Assembly (NCBI GenBank): GCA_035527715.1
Contig: DATKZY010000003.1
Span: 1 to 62,548 of the forward strand
Direction of reading: 5' to 3'
DNA length: 62,548 nt
Origin: DSUN01 sp035527715
GTDB lineage: Bacteria > Planctomycetota > PUPC01 > DSUN01
Below the pieces are notes generated by a model. It did no database searches. It was not told the origin of the DNA and saw only the letters and a program-made list of their open reading frames with translations. The first letter of the stretch is position 1. Every line of letters starts with the position of its first letter. The position numbers were made by a program, and so were the translations under genes. Shown piece by piece: positions 34,127 to 44,668 of this stretch.

Positions 34127-36430
34127 ATGCGGAACAGCACCTCCCGCGTCGTATCGTGTCTCATCCTCATCCTGTCGCTGGGCGGCATGGCCCTGGCGGG
34201 GGCCAAGGGGGGGCGGTGGCCCAAAGGAGAGCGGGCCGCCAAGGCCCCCGGCGACACCAAGGCCGCCAAGGCCGCGGAGGATGAGTTCGCCGCGCGGCGC
34301 CTGCTCAAACGCGCCCAGGACCTGCTCCTCGCCCGCGAGACCGAGCGCGCCGTCAGGATGTTCGAGTCCGTCATCGAGCAACACCCCAAGAGCCTGGTCC
34401 GCTACGAGGCATATCTCGCCCTCGGCAAGCACTTCATCGAGGCGCACGACCAGGCGACCGCGGTCAACTACCTGCGCCACCTCAACGAGCTCGAGAAGGG
34501 CGACCCCGCGGCCCCGCCCGAGGCCGGCGAGGGGCCGACCGGCCAGGCCAAGGAGATGTACCTCGAGGGGCTGTACCTGACGGGCGTCGCATACTTCCAG
34601 ATGCGGCAGTACGCCGCCGCCTTCCCCATTCTCCGGAAGATCACGAACAACTATGCGAACACGGTGTGGGCCAACCAGTCGTACTACTACATCGGCATGT
34701 GCCACTTCGCCCAGGGCAACTGGAACAAGGCCATCCAGGCCCTGAGCCTCGTGGGCACGTTCGTGGACCCCAAGAGCCCCTCGGTGGAGTATGCCGAGGC
34801 GGGCCGCCGCTTCTTCGTGAAGGTCGAGGACGCCGACCTGCCGGTCCTCCATCGCCTGGGCAAGCAGGTGCAGGTGACGCTCACCACGCAGAGCGGCGAT
34901 AAGGAGAGCGTGGCCTGCATCCCCCTGGCGGCGGAGCAGGGCATCTTCATCTGCTCGATCCCCACCGACCTCACCGCGGCCAAGCCCGGCGACGGCGTGC
35001 TCCAGGTCGCCGGCGGCGACACGATCGCCGCGACGTACCGCGACGAAAACACGCAGGAGGGACAGCCCAACGTCGCTCGGGAGAAGAAGGTCAGGGTCGT
35101 CTCCACCGCCCAACTGCGCTTCACGCTCGGCACGTTCGAGTCGAAGGCGAACGCGGCCTTCCTCGGCCAGCCCCTCTTCGTGCTGCTCCAGGACCTCGAC
35201 CAGGACACGAGCGCCCAGGCCGACACCGTGTCGGTGCGCCTCCTCTCGCGGTATCCGCAGATGGTGGAGGAGGCCACGGCGGCCGAGGGCCTCGGCGCGG
35301 CCCTCGACCTCCGCGAGCAGGAGGTGCGCTACGTCGTCCGCGACGAGATGACCCTCAAGCTCACCGAGCAGGGAGACGCCCCGGTCCACACCGGCCGCTT
35401 CGGCGGAAGCGTGCAGGTCGAGCCCTTCCGCGAGGGCCAGCCCATTGACAAGACGGACCAGGTGCTCGCCTGCGCGATGAACGACGAGATCGTGGTCTCC
35501 TATGTGGACGAATTGCACATCGGCGGGGCGGTGGCCCGCGAAGTCGCCGCGCACATCAAGGTCACGGGCGAGATTGACAGCCGCCCGCGCGCCACCCAGA
35601 ACGTCGTGCCCGACCCCGTGCTGAAGGCCAAGAAGGAGATCGTCGAGTCCACAGCCTACCTCGAGCTGGCCAAGATCTTCAAGAGCATGGGCCTCACCAA
35701 GGGCGCCAAGGAGAAGAGCAGCGAGGGGCTGGACCGCGTGGACGCGATCCTGCGCACCGAGAGCCCCATCCCCTCGGCGCTCAAGGAGGAGGCATTCAAG
35801 CTCAAGTGGGAGCTCTACATCGCCCAGGACGACTTCGCCAGCGCGGTGACGACGTGTCGCCTCTTCAACCGCTTGTACCCCGACTCCCCGTTCGTGGACC
35901 AGGCGCTCGTGGGCATCGGCACCGTCAAGCTGGACAACAAGGACTACCCGGAGGCCATCAAGGTCTTCCAGCAGATCCTCACGATGCCCAACTCGCAGGT
36001 GAAGGCCGAGGCGCAGTTCCGCATCGCCCAGTGCATCGAGGCCCAGGGGCCGGAGAAGGCCGAGACCGCCATCCAGCAGTACAAGCTCTGCTCCGATCGC
36101 TTCCCCGAGAGCCCCTTCGCCGGCCAGTCCCTCGCCAAGCTTGTGGACTACTACGTGGAGACGAAGGACTACGCCCGCGCCGACGACTTGCTCACCCAGG
36201 TGTTCCAGGACTACCCCGATGGCGACTTCCTGGACGGCATGCTGCTCAAGTGGGTGATCGTGGCGTACCGGATGAACGACTTCCAGAAGTCCTACAACAA
36301 GTGCTCGCAGCTCCTCTTCGAGTACCCCGCGAGCCCGCACGCCAAGAAGGCCAAGGAAATCCTGCCCAAGATCGAGGCCAAGATCAAGGGCGGCGACGAG
36401 AAGATTGACGACAAGAAAGAGGAGGAATGA
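34127..36430 (+). CDS. Secreted TPR protein with beta-sandwich repeats
   Basis: 767 aa with signal peptide SRVVSCLILILSLGGMALAG. N-terminal TPRs (about 50-220: LLKRAQDLLLARETERAVRMFESVIEQ, AYLALGKHF) are followed by two beta-sandwich repeats at about 240-320 and 340-480. These share the pattern of a hydrophobic strand, TQSGD / DTVSVRLL, then HTGRFGGSV and a closing GDTIAATYRDE / NDEIVVSYVDE. C-terminal TPRs lie at about 520-750. The same beta repeat recurs in the giant protein downstream. The C-terminal end is Lys/Glu-rich. A combined repeat array separates it from the next gene. Confidence 0.8.
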   Translation: MRNSTSRVVSCLILILSLGGMALAGAKGGRWPKGERAAKAPGDTKAAKAAEDEFAARRLLKRAQDLLLARETERAVRMFESVIEQHPKSLVRYEAYLALGKHFIEAHDQATAVNYLRHLNELEKGDPAAPPEAGEGPTGQAKEMYLEGLYLTGVAYFQMRQYAAAFPILRKITNNYANTVWANQSYYYIGMCHFAQGNWNKAIQALSLVGTFVDPKSPSVEYAEAGRRFFVKVEDADLPVLHRLGKQVQVTLTTQSGDKESVACIPLAAEQGIFICSIPTDLTAAKPGDGVLQVAGGDTIAATYRDENTQEGQPNVAREKKVRVVSTAQLRFTLGTFESKANAAFLGQPLFVLLQDLDQDTSAQADTVSVRLLSRYPQMVEEATAAEGLGAALDLREQEVRYVVRDEMTLKLTEQGDAPVHTGRFGGSVQVEPFREGQPIDKTDQVLACAMNDEIVVSYVDELHIGGAVAREVAAHIKVTGEIDSRPRATQNVVPDPVLKAKKEIVESTAYLELAKIFKSMGLTKGAKEKSSEGLDRVDAILRTESPIPSALKEEAFKLKWELYIAQDDFASAVTTCRLFNRLYPDSPFVDQALVGIGTVKLDNKDYPEAIKVFQQILTMPNSQVKAEAQFRIAQCIEAQGPEKAETAIQQYKLCSDRFPESPFAGQSLAKLVDYYVETKDYARADDLLTQVFQDYPDGDFLDGMLLKWVIVAYRMNDFQKSYNKCSQLLFEYPASPHAKKAKEILPKIEAKIKGGDEKIDDKKEEE

Positions 36431-36435
36431 CGTCC

Positions 36436-36508
36436 CGTGACACGTGACGCGTGACGCGTGACGGGCCGCTGTCCCTTTGGTCCTTTTGGTCCCTTTCGTC
36501 CCTTCCCG
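36436..36508. repeat. Combined 7-bp and 9-bp repeat arrays inside the operon
   Basis: 36436-36463 holds CGTGACA then CGTGACG three times (period 7). 36473-36508 holds CCCTTTGGT, CCTTTTGGT, CCCTTTCGT, CCCTTCCCG (period 9). It fills most of the gap between the 767-aa TPR gene and the giant gene, ending 13 bp before the giant gene's ATG. Confidence 0.8.
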
Positions 36509-36521
36509 CAAGGAATCACTG

Positions 36522-39500
36522 ATGAGCAAGAGTGCCCACGCCACGTTGTTCCTGCTGCTGGCTGCCGCTGGGGCGCTCGCCGCCCAGCCGGCCCCGAAGA
36601 CGAAACGGCCCGCCCCGCCGCCGCCGATGGCGCCGGCCCCCGCCGCGCCGGCCGCTGACGGCGAAGCGGCCGCGTTCGACCAGCACCTCATGAAGGTGCA
36701 GGCCAACCCCGGAGGCGCCACGGAGGAACAGGTGACGGAGCTCCTCACGACGGGCCGGCGGCTGGGCCGCTGCTATGCGGCGTCGCTGGCAGTGAAGGCA
36801 TACCTCGCGCAGAACTTCCGCGTGTCGCCGCCGCTGCTGCGCCTGGCGGCGGAGGGTGCGCTGCTGGCGGGCGACTTCCGCTCCGCCGCGGCGCGCTACA
36901 AGACCTATCTCGCGGCCAACCCGCCGGCCGCCGAGGCGTCCGCCGCCGCCGCGATGCTCTACATGGTCCTGGCCGACTTCCTCGACGGGCACGAGGAGCT
37001 CTACCAGTTCATGACCGCCTATGGCGCGAAGTGCCGCGCCGGCGTCGCCGCCCGCAAGTTCGACTCCTGGTATCTCGACACGGCCCGACGCAAGCGCGAC
37101 TACGAAGGGGCGGCCCGCTGGCTCACCCTCGTCCTCGCCCAGCCGGCCCTGCCGCTGGAGCAGGAGCGCCTGTACTTCTGGGAGTACCTCGACTGGCTGA
37201 TGGGCGAGGTGGTGAAGGGGCGGCAGGAGCACTTCGCCGCCCTGCCCCATTGCAGGAAGCTGCTCCCCCTGATCCGCGGCGACAAGCATCGCCCCCTCCG
37301 CTACGCCGTGCACGTGGCCAACCTGGAGTTCAAGGCCGGCGCCGCGGGCAAGGAGAAAGCAACCCTCGACAAGGCATTCGAGCGCGTCCTCGCCGCCGCC
37401 CGCGGCTACCTCGATGCCGCCCCCACTGCCGCCACCCTCCAGGACATCGTCCACGCCTTCACCAACGGGGGCGTGGGCAACAACTTCGACGACGGGGCGT
37501 GGAAGCAGCAGGAGGAGCAGAAGAGCGAGTTCTTCGCCTACGCCTTCGGCAAGCTCTCCGACGCGGATCGACAGGCGATCCTGGACTGGCGGCTGCCGCA
37601 CCGCGGCCCCGTCGCCAAGTATCTGGCCAGCCGCGAGCAGTGGGCCGAGCTGGGCACGAAGCACCGCGACCTCTTCCGCCGCACCGAAGCGGTCCGCTAC
37701 CTGCCCTTCGTCACCCGCCCGGCGAAGCGCGAGCTCTACAAGCAGCAGGCCGAATTCCTCCGCGGCGTGCCCTCCCGCGACGCCGCGGTCATCAACTCCA
37801 TGGCCGCCAGCGACGACCTCCTCAAGGCCGTCGAGCACCTCGTCCGCAACGAGTCCTGGCACCTGGACCTGAACGAGGCGTTCGAGGCCCTCGACGGCGA
37901 GATGTGGCCGGCCTACGGCGCCCTGGCCGAGCAGGAGGGCAAGAAACTGCCCGACGACTATCGCCACCAGGTGATGGCCCACTTCGGCGCCGAGATCGCC
38001 GCGACCCCGGCCGCTCTCGACCGCCGCTCGATCGAGATGTTCCTCGAGTCCGCCTGGGAGCTCGGCAGCGGCACCGACCGGAACGACAAGGCCAGGATGA
38101 TCCAGCACGTGGCCTCGCTCCAGTGGGTGCCCTTCGACAAGCGCGACCGCAAGGAGCTGTTCAACAAGGTGCACCAGCAGCGGTTCCGCGGCTGGGCCGA
38201 GTGGGTGCGCCGCGAGGCGCGCGCGGCGGGCTCGAAGCTCTCCCCCGCCATCCCCAAGCAGATCGTCCCCGTCGAGGAGGCGCTGCGGCGCGGCGCCGAC
38301 TCGCAGCCCGACCCCAAGAAGGCCCCGAACCCGCTGTGCCAGGCCCTCGCGCTCGCAGTGCTGGCCGACCGCGACCGGAATCAGGGCGAGTTTCTCAAGC
38401 ACGCCCGCGCCCTGTACCCGCTCCTGCGCGACTACGCGGCGAAGAAGACGCCATTCGGCCGCGCCGCCCTCCTGCTCGTCCTGGGCAACCGCCAGGATGG
38501 CATCGAAAAGGTCGAGTTCCAGGCCGAAGTCCTCGCCGACCAACTCCAGCAATACAACCCCGCCTCGCCCAGCCCCTGGACCGAGGAGATCTGCGAAACC
38601 GTGGTGCGCGTGCAGAACGACCGGGGCCTCGGGCGCGCACCCAAGCAGTTCCGCGACCGGACGCTCGCGCTCAACGGCGTGTTCGAGAAGGCCGTCCTGG
38701 CGCAATTGGCCAAGGGGCAGTTCTCTCCCTTCCTCTTCGAGTGCTTCCGCGGCACCCGCACGGGCGACAATTGGAGCGCCAAGGAGCGGGGCGAGGCCGT
38801 GATGGCCGCGCTCATCGAGAAGCGCGCGCTGGACAAGACGACCTACCGCCCGCACGAGAGCGTGCAGAGCGCCACGTGCAGCTACATGTGGCTCATCCGC
38901 CACGAGTTCCCGGGCCTCGTCCAGCGGTTCGCGCCCGCCCGGTTCTTCGACGACCTGTTCGTCGAGGAGGCCACGCGGACCAAGCTGCTCGACTGGCGCT
39001 ACTGGGACTACGGCCTCGACGAGAAGAAGAAGGTGGCGAACGCCGCGGCGAAGATCCTCCAGGGCTTCGACACGCTGCCCCTCGGGCCAGGCTACGACGC
39101 CGTCGCCTACTCGGGGGGCGACTTCTGGAACTGGCAGGCCCGCGCCCTCGGCGCCGAGCCGGCCGCACGCGACGCCATGCTCGCCAGGATCGAGGCCGCC
39201 TACGGGAAGACGCGATTCGACACCTACGCCATGGGCCGCGCCTACTTCGGCACGACGGCCGACGCCTCGACCCCTGGGGGCCGCAAGGACTTCTTCGCAC
39301 GCCTCGCCGCCTACAGCGACCGCGTGCGCAACACCCCCGAGCGCCTCTCGCCGCCCTTCCTCGGCCAACTCGAGAAGCTCGGCGGCCCGAAGACGGTGAC
39401 GAAGGAGGAGCTGGACGTGTTGCTGGGCATCTTCCCCGGCTATGGCCCGAGGGCCCCCGACGGCTGCGTGCCGGCCTCCTGGCCCGACCGCTGGGGCTTC

Positions 39501-42500
39501 GACCTCCTGGCCACCACGCTCATGCAGGGGCTGCCGAGCCAGGGCCGCGCGGGCGATCTCTACCCGCTCGTGCCCCATCTGTGGAAGATCGCGAAGGACA
39601 CCCGCAGCGGCCAGTTCCAGCACGACCTGGCGCGCTGGACGGCGCAACTGGTGGACACGGCGGAGCCCGACGCGGCGACGCCCAACGACCTCGGCCTCAT
39701 CTTCGCCTCGGTGGGCCTCGACCTGATCGGCACCGCGCTGCCGAGCGAGGCCCGCGCCACCCTCGCCGCCCTGCGCTCGAAGACCCTCTCCAAGGTCGGC
39801 GGCGTCATCCCCGTCCGCCGCGACGACCGCCGCTACCCCCTCTTCGCCGCCCAGGTGGCCTACCTCTCCGGCAGGTCGCAGAATGCCTGGGAGCTCTACC
39901 TGGGCCACCGACCCGTCCTGCTCACGATGTTCAAGGAACTCGACCCCACGTTCTGCATCTGGCTGGTGGACAAGAACACGGAGGCGGGCGACCACGATGC
40001 CGCCGAGGCCCTGGCCCGCGAGATGATCCAGTGGCTCGATTCGGTGACCGACGGCTTCGCGCCCGAGACGCGGGCGCGGCTGCTCCTCGCCTACGGCAAC
40101 ATCTCGCTGGGGCGGCAGGAGTATCCGAAGGCCCGCGCGCTCTACGAGCGCATCGCCACCGCCAAGGAGTTCGAGGGCACCCGTGGGCAGATTGACGCCG
40201 AGATCAAGGTGGCCGAGGTGGACCGCCTGACCCGCCGCTTCGACGACGCGATCCAGCGCCTCGACAAGTTGGCCCGCAACAAGGACCGCGGCGTCCAGGC
40301 CGAGAGCTACTACCAGCTCGCCCTCGTGAAGTTCGACCAGGAGGAGTACCGCGAGGCCCTCGAGCAGATTGACCAGGTGCTCACGCGCCTGCCCGACCAC
40401 TCCCTGGCCCGCATCCTCGAGGGCCGCACCAAGGTCCGCCTCCGCAAGCTCGAGGAGCCGACCGAGCTCCAGGTGGGCACGGCCACCGCGCGCCGCTTCA
40501 TCGTGCCCGGCAAGCCGCTCAAGGTGAACCTCGAGGACCGCAACCTGGCCGTCGTGGGCACCTCCGCACACATCGAGATCCGCGCCTGGGCCGACTCCGG
40601 CGACGAGGAGCATTTCACCCTCACCCCCTTCGGCGACTCCAAGACCCGCTTCGTCGGCCACATCCCCACCGAGCTGGCGCCCGTGGCCAAGGGCGACGGC
40701 AAGCTCCAGCTCCTCGGCAAGGACACCGCACACTACGACTACACCGAGAAGTTCAAGAAAGAACACAAGATCCTCATGACCGAGCCGCAGACCCTCATCG
40801 TGGCCACCGACGCCGACCTGGCCGCCTCCTCCGGCAAGCTCCTCACGAAGGAGGAGCGCGAGGCCCAGGCCCTCGACGACCTGATCCGCAAGAAACTCAA
40901 GACCGAGGAGCCCGAGCAGAAGGTCGCCCTCAGCACCCTCCGCGCCGCAAACCAGATCAAGCCGGGAAACAGGTTCAACGTCCGCGTCATTGACCCCGAC
41001 CGCGGCGAGACTGCGCGCAAGGACAAGATCACCGTCCGCGTCGCCACCACCAGCGGCGACTCCATCTCCGCCTTCCCCTTGACCGAGACAGGCACCCACA
41101 CCGGCGTCTTCGAGAGCGCCGTGCAGACCAGCGCGGGGCAGCCCACCGCCTTCGCCTCCGACTCCGACGACGGCAAGGACCCCAACTTCGCCATCTCGAA
41201 GGGCGACTACCCCGCCTGGGTCGGCCTCCCCGACCTCACCATGCCCAAGCTCTACAGCGTGGACCTCAACGACAACGTCGCACTCGGCAAGATGACCATC
41301 CAGGCCAACGTCCCGGGCCGCAAGCTCAAGAAGTTCCTCCTCCAGACCTCGCTGAACGGCAGGGACTTCACGACGCTCGGCCAGTGGCCGGGCGAGCACA
41401 AGCCGTGGGACGGCGCGCTGAGCCTGGAGCTCGTGAAGTACGGCCCGGTGACGGGCGGCCCGGCCGCGCTGGCCGACTTCCGGCAGTACCTCGAGATCGG
41501 CTACCTGAAGAACAACACGCCCAAGCTCGCCGTCGCCGCCAAGGCATTCGCCGCGAAGTGGGACGCCAGCGTCGAGGGCCAGGCCCACACGATGGGCCTC
41601 GCCGACGACGGCCCGGGCAGCAACTACATCGCCCACCTCTATGGCGCCTTCTACCAGCCGCTCCGCAAGGTGCGCACCCTCGAGCTCGACACCAAGGAGA
41701 AGACGACCGGCATCCGCTACGTCCTCACCGTGGACGGCCAGCCCGGCGAATCGCCCACACGAGTCCACCGCTCGCTCGGCAAGGGCGCGCACCGCGTGGA
41801 CCTCTACGTCTTCGCCAGCCGCAAGGCCGAGCCGACGTTTGAGCTGCTCGCCGACGCCGAGGAGCCGCCCTTCCTGCGGCCCGCCCCGGCCGAAATGTTC
41901 GACGCCGCCAAGAACCCCCAGATCCGCGAAGGCGTCCGCTCCGAGCCCGCCAAGGTCGCCGCGAGCCAGGACAACTCGGCCTTCGACATCGCCTTCCCCG
42001 CCGAGTCCCGCGCCCGCGTCATCCGCCTCATCCTGGCCGACTTCGAGACCGATGCCCCGGCCATCAACCGCATCACCCTCACCGACGCCGCCGGCGCCGC
42101 CATCCTGCCCACGAAGGAGGACTTCTCGGCCCTGCGGAAGAACCAGGTGCTCGAGGTCGTCCCCGGCGACAAGATCACAGTGACCTATGAGGACCCGCGC
42201 GTGATCACCGAGGGCCGCGAGACCCACGAGGCGACCCTCGCCGCCACCTTCCACAACGCCGCGCTCAGCGCCTGCTTCGTCGAGTACAGCGGCGAGGGCG
42301 CCCAGCGCAAGGCCCGCTACATCCCCATGCGCCGCTTCAAGGCAGGCGACAAGATCAACGTCTACATCAACGACCCCGACTGCGACACGACCGACAAGCC
42401 CGACACCGTGAAGGTCACGGCGAAGACAGCCGACGGCAAGCCGGTCGAGTTCCCCGCGCTGGAAACGGCGGAGCACTCGGGCATCTTCGTCGGCGGCGTC

Positions 42501-44615
42501 TTCCCCGTCGAAGGCGACACGAAGCGCGACAGCGAGCTCAAGGTGGCCCAGGGCGACGACGTGGTCGTGGCCTACCTGGACAAGGAGAACACCGACCCCG
42601 GCATCCCGTGGGACCGCACGTGCGTGGTCGAGCAGACCGTCTGGGCCCTGCCGCAGATGTGCATCTACGAGGTCGCCTCGCGGCCGCTGACGGAGGAGGA
42701 GCTTGCCACGGCCGCGGCGCCCGGCCCCGCGCGGCCCACGCCGGCCGCTGCCGGGCAAGCCGGCGGCGCCCCACCGGAGGAGGAGGTGCCCGTCACCCGC
42801 GCCCTCACCGCCTCCTGGCCCGAGCAGCGGGATCCTGCGAAGCCGACGCCTGTGTTCATCCGCGGCCCGATCCTCGTCGAGCTGAGCTTCCCCTACATCG
42901 CCCAGTCGCCCGAGAGCACGGCCAGGATCTACGTCCAGACCTCGTCGGGCCGCAAGGCCCTCGGAAAGCCCCCGGAGGGCGAGTTCGACATCAAGGCGCC
43001 CGGCACCCTCGCGCTCCAGGCCCGGCCCAGCAATGCCGCGGCCGGCATCCCCGCCCCGCCCGGCTACAAGAGCGTGCTCGTGAAGGGCAACCCCTTCGCC
43101 GGCGACGCCCTGGAGGACGGCCGCTTCACGTTCACCATCCCGGCCGACCTGGCCAAGCTGCCCGACAGGCCCCTCGTGGCCGACGACGCGCAATCGAAGG
43201 AGGAGCGCATCCTGGCCATCAAGGGCAACGACGAAATCTTCGTCGGCTTCGAATACAAGGACCCGGCCGGGCAAACCAAGTGGCTCACCGCCCGCGCCGC
43301 GCTCCACGCCGATGCCTTCTTCGATGTCACCGACCCGCGCTTCCGCGAGACGGTCGAGAGCGTCTACGTCGGCGAGGGCCTCCATTTCCGCGTGATTGAC
43401 CCCCTCCGCGACACGACCGACGAAAAGGACGCGCTGGCCATCGAGCTCAGGACCGCCTCGGGCACGACCCAGAAGCTCGACCTCACGGAAACCTTCACCC
43501 ACTCCGGCGTCTTCAAGGGCTCCGTCAAGGTCGCCTTCAAGGGCGACAAGGCGGAGGCCCAGACCCCAGGCGTCCTCCCCGTCACGTACGGCGATCAGGT
43601 CGCCGCCACCTACACCCGCGCGGACGGCAAGGAGAAGACCGAGCGCTCCGTCGCCATCCACAAGGGCAGCAACGGCGGCATCGTGCCCTTCACCAAGCGG
43701 TTCGCCGACCCGCAGATCGCCGTGCAGACGCAGTTCTCCATCGCCGAGGCATACTTCGAGCTGGCCAAGCGCCACCGCGAGCTGGGCCAGGAGGACCTGG
43801 CCCGCTCCGAGATCGGCCAGGGCAAGAAGCTCCTCGAGGAGGCCATCCGCGACTTCCCCGACACCGAGGCCCGCGCCCAGGCCGACTACCTGCTGGCCGA
43901 CCTCGCCCTCGAGTTCGCCAACGAGGCCAAGGACGAGGACGCGAAGAAGAAGCACTACATGGAGGCCGTCACCCGCTTCACCGACATCGTGGCCACGTAT
44001 CCCGACAGCCCCTACGCGCCCAAGGCCCAGTACAAGAAGGCCCTCGTCTACGAGAAGATGGGCCTCATTGACCAGGCCTGCGAGGAGTACGTGAAGCTCT
44101 CGTACCGCTACCCCGACAACGAGCTGGTGGCCGAGACCATCGCACGCCTCGGCCAGTACTTCCTCTCGAAGAGCAAGGAGCTGCGGGCCGCGGCCACCCC
44201 GCAGATGACCCCCGTCGAGCGCGAGAAGCTGGAGATGCAGGCCCGCGAGATGAACAAGACGGCCGCACAGGTCTTCGGTCGCCTCGCCGTCCGCTTCCCC
44301 ACCCACCGCCTCGCCGGGCGCACCCTGGTGCTCAGCGCCCAGTGCTACATGCAGGCCGAGGACCCGCCCAGGGCCATCGAGGTCTTCAAAGCCATCGCCC
44401 AGAATCCCAAGATGGAGCCCGACCTCGTCGCCGAGTCCATGTACTGGTGCGGCGACTGCTACATGAAGCAGAACGACCCCGTGAACGCGTACCGCCAGTT
44501 CAAGCGCCTCACGTGGGACTACCCGGCGAGCAAGTGGGCGAAGTTCGCCCGCGGCCGCCTCACCGAGGAGGCCCTCGTGAAGGTCGGCGACGCCGACGCC
44601 GACAAGAAGAAGTAG
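36522..44615 (+). CDS. Giant secreted TPR/beta-sandwich protein (2,697 aa)
   Basis: Signal peptide at the ATG after AGGA (SAHATLFLLLAAAGALAA). Residues about 100-1320 are mostly alpha-helical solenoid with TPR-like pairs. About 1320-1420, 1480-1560, 1940-2030 and 2285-2375 hold beta-sandwich repeats with the pattern [hydrophobic]RVIDPDRG / NVYINDPDCDTTDKPD / FRVIDPLRDTTDEKD, then HTGVF or HSGVFKGSV and GDxVxAxY. About 1590-1790 contains a PA14-like segment (YIAHLYGAFYQPLRKVRTLEL). About 2400-2690 is classical TPR (AEAYFELAKRHRELGQ, DIVATYPDSPYAPKAQYKKALVYEKM). No membrane anchor beyond the signal is seen. It is the central, largest component of the operon and is probably a periplasmic scaffold that spans or binds the envelope. 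Exact domain limits need structure prediction. Confidence 0.85.
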   Translation: MSKSAHATLFLLLAAAGALAAQPAPKTKRPAPPPPMAPAPAAPAADGEAAAFDQHLMKVQANPGGATEEQVTELLTTGRRLGRCYAASLAVKAYLAQNFRVSPPLLRLAAEGALLAGDFRSAAARYKTYLAANPPAAEASAAAAMLYMVLADFLDGHEELYQFMTAYGAKCRAGVAARKFDSWYLDTARRKRDYEGAARWLTLVLAQPALPLEQERLYFWEYLDWLMGEVVKGRQEHFAALPHCRKLLPLIRGDKHRPLRYAVHVANLEFKAGAAGKEKATLDKAFERVLAAARGYLDAAPTAATLQDIVHAFTNGGVGNNFDDGAWKQQEEQKSEFFAYAFGKLSDADRQAILDWRLPHRGPVAKYLASREQWAELGTKHRDLFRRTEAVRYLPFVTRPAKRELYKQQAEFLRGVPSRDAAVINSMAASDDLLKAVEHLVRNESWHLDLNEAFEALDGEMWPAYGALAEQEGKKLPDDYRHQVMAHFGAEIAATPAALDRRSIEMFLESAWELGSGTDRNDKARMIQHVASLQWVPFDKRDRKELFNKVHQQRFRGWAEWVRREARAAGSKLSPAIPKQIVPVEEALRRGADSQPDPKKAPNPLCQALALAVLADRDRNQGEFLKHARALYPLLRDYAAKKTPFGRAALLLVLGNRQDGIEKVEFQAEVLADQLQQYNPASPSPWTEEICETVVRVQNDRGLGRAPKQFRDRTLALNGVFEKAVLAQLAKGQFSPFLFECFRGTRTGDNWSAKERGEAVMAALIEKRALDKTTYRPHESVQSATCSYMWLIRHEFPGLVQRFAPARFFDDLFVEEATRTKLLDWRYWDYGLDEKKKVANAAAKILQGFDTLPLGPGYDAVAYSGGDFWNWQARALGAEPAARDAMLARIEAAYGKTRFDTYAMGRAYFGTTADASTPGGRKDFFARLAAYSDRVRNTPERLSPPFLGQLEKLGGPKTVTKEELDVLLGIFPGYGPRAPDGCVPASWPDRWGFDLLATTLMQGLPSQGRAGDLYPLVPHLWKIAKDTRSGQFQHDLARWTAQLVDTAEPDAATPNDLGLIFASVGLDLIGTALPSEARATLAALRSKTLSKVGGVIPVRRDDRRYPLFAAQVAYLSGRSQNAWELYLGHRPVLLTMFKELDPTFCIWLVDKNTEAGDHDAAEALAREMIQWLDSVTDGFAPETRARLLLAYGNISLGRQEYPKARALYERIATAKEFEGTRGQIDAEIKVAEVDRLTRRFDDAIQRLDKLARNKDRGVQAESYYQLALVKFDQEEYREALEQIDQVLTRLPDHSLARILEGRTKVRLRKLEEPTELQVGTATARRFIVPGKPLKVNLEDRNLAVVGTSAHIEIRAWADSGDEEHFTLTPFGDSKTRFVGHIPTELAPVAKGDGKLQLLGKDTAHYDYTEKFKKEHKILMTEPQTLIVATDADLAASSGKLLTKEEREAQALDDLIRKKLKTEEPEQKVALSTLRAANQIKPGNRFNVRVIDPDRGETARKDKITVRVATTSGDSISAFPLTETGTHTGVFESAVQTSAGQPTAFASDSDDGKDPNFAISKGDYPAWVGLPDLTMPKLYSVDLNDNVALGKMTIQANVPGRKLKKFLLQTSLNGRDFTTLGQWPGEHKPWDGALSLELVKYGPVTGGPAALADFRQYLEIGYLKNNTPKLAVAAKAFAAKWDASVEGQAHTMGLADDGPGSNYIAHLYGAFYQPLRKVRTLELDTKEKTTGIRYVLTVDGQPGESPTRVHRSLGKGAHRVDLYVFASRKAEPTFELLADAEEPPFLRPAPAEMFDAAKNPQIREGVRSEPAKVAASQDNSAFDIAFPAESRARVIRLILADFETDAPAINRITLTDAAGAAILPTKEDFSALRKNQVLEVVPGDKITVTYEDPRVITEGRETHEATLAATFHNAALSACFVEYSGEGAQRKARYIPMRRFKAGDKINVYINDPDCDTTDKPDTVKVTAKTADGKPVEFPALETAEHSGIFVGGVFPVEGDTKRDSELKVAQGDDVVVAYLDKENTDPGIPWDRTCVVEQTVWALPQMCIYEVASRPLTEEELATAAAPGPARPTPAAAGQAGGAPPEEEVPVTRALTASWPEQRDPAKPTPVFIRGPILVELSFPYIAQSPESTARIYVQTSSGRKALGKPPEGEFDIKAPGTLALQARPSNAAAGIPAPPGYKSVLVKGNPFAGDALEDGRFTFTIPADLAKLPDRPLVADDAQSKEERILAIKGNDEIFVGFEYKDPAGQTKWLTARAALHADAFFDVTDPRFRETVESVYVGEGLHFRVIDPLRDTTDEKDALAIELRTASGTTQKLDLTETFTHSGVFKGSVKVAFKGDKAEAQTPGVLPVTYGDQVAATYTRADGKEKTERSVAIHKGSNGGIVPFTKRFADPQIAVQTQFSIAEAYFELAKRHRELGQEDLARSEIGQGKKLLEEAIRDFPDTEARAQADYLLADLALEFANEAKDEDAKKKHYMEAVTRFTDIVATYPDSPYAPKAQYKKALVYEKMGLIDQACEEYVKLSYRYPDNELVAETIARLGQYFLSKSKELRAAATPQMTPVEREKLEMQAREMNKTAAQVFGRLAVRFPTHRLAGRTLVLSAQCYMQAEDPPRAIEVFKAIAQNPKMEPDLVAESMYWCGDCYMKQNDPVNAYRQFKRLTWDYPASKWAKFARGRLTEEALVKVGDADADKKK

Positions 44616-44668
44616 ACGCTTCGCGGCGTCCCCTCCGAGGCCCGCCGTCAGGCGGTCGTGAGAAGACC

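Noticed and set aside
36516..44306. A 2,596-aa open frame antisense to the giant TPR gene
   Set aside because: It arises from strong third-position G/C bias; it has no domain landmarks, while the sense frame has TPR and beta repeats and a signal peptide.
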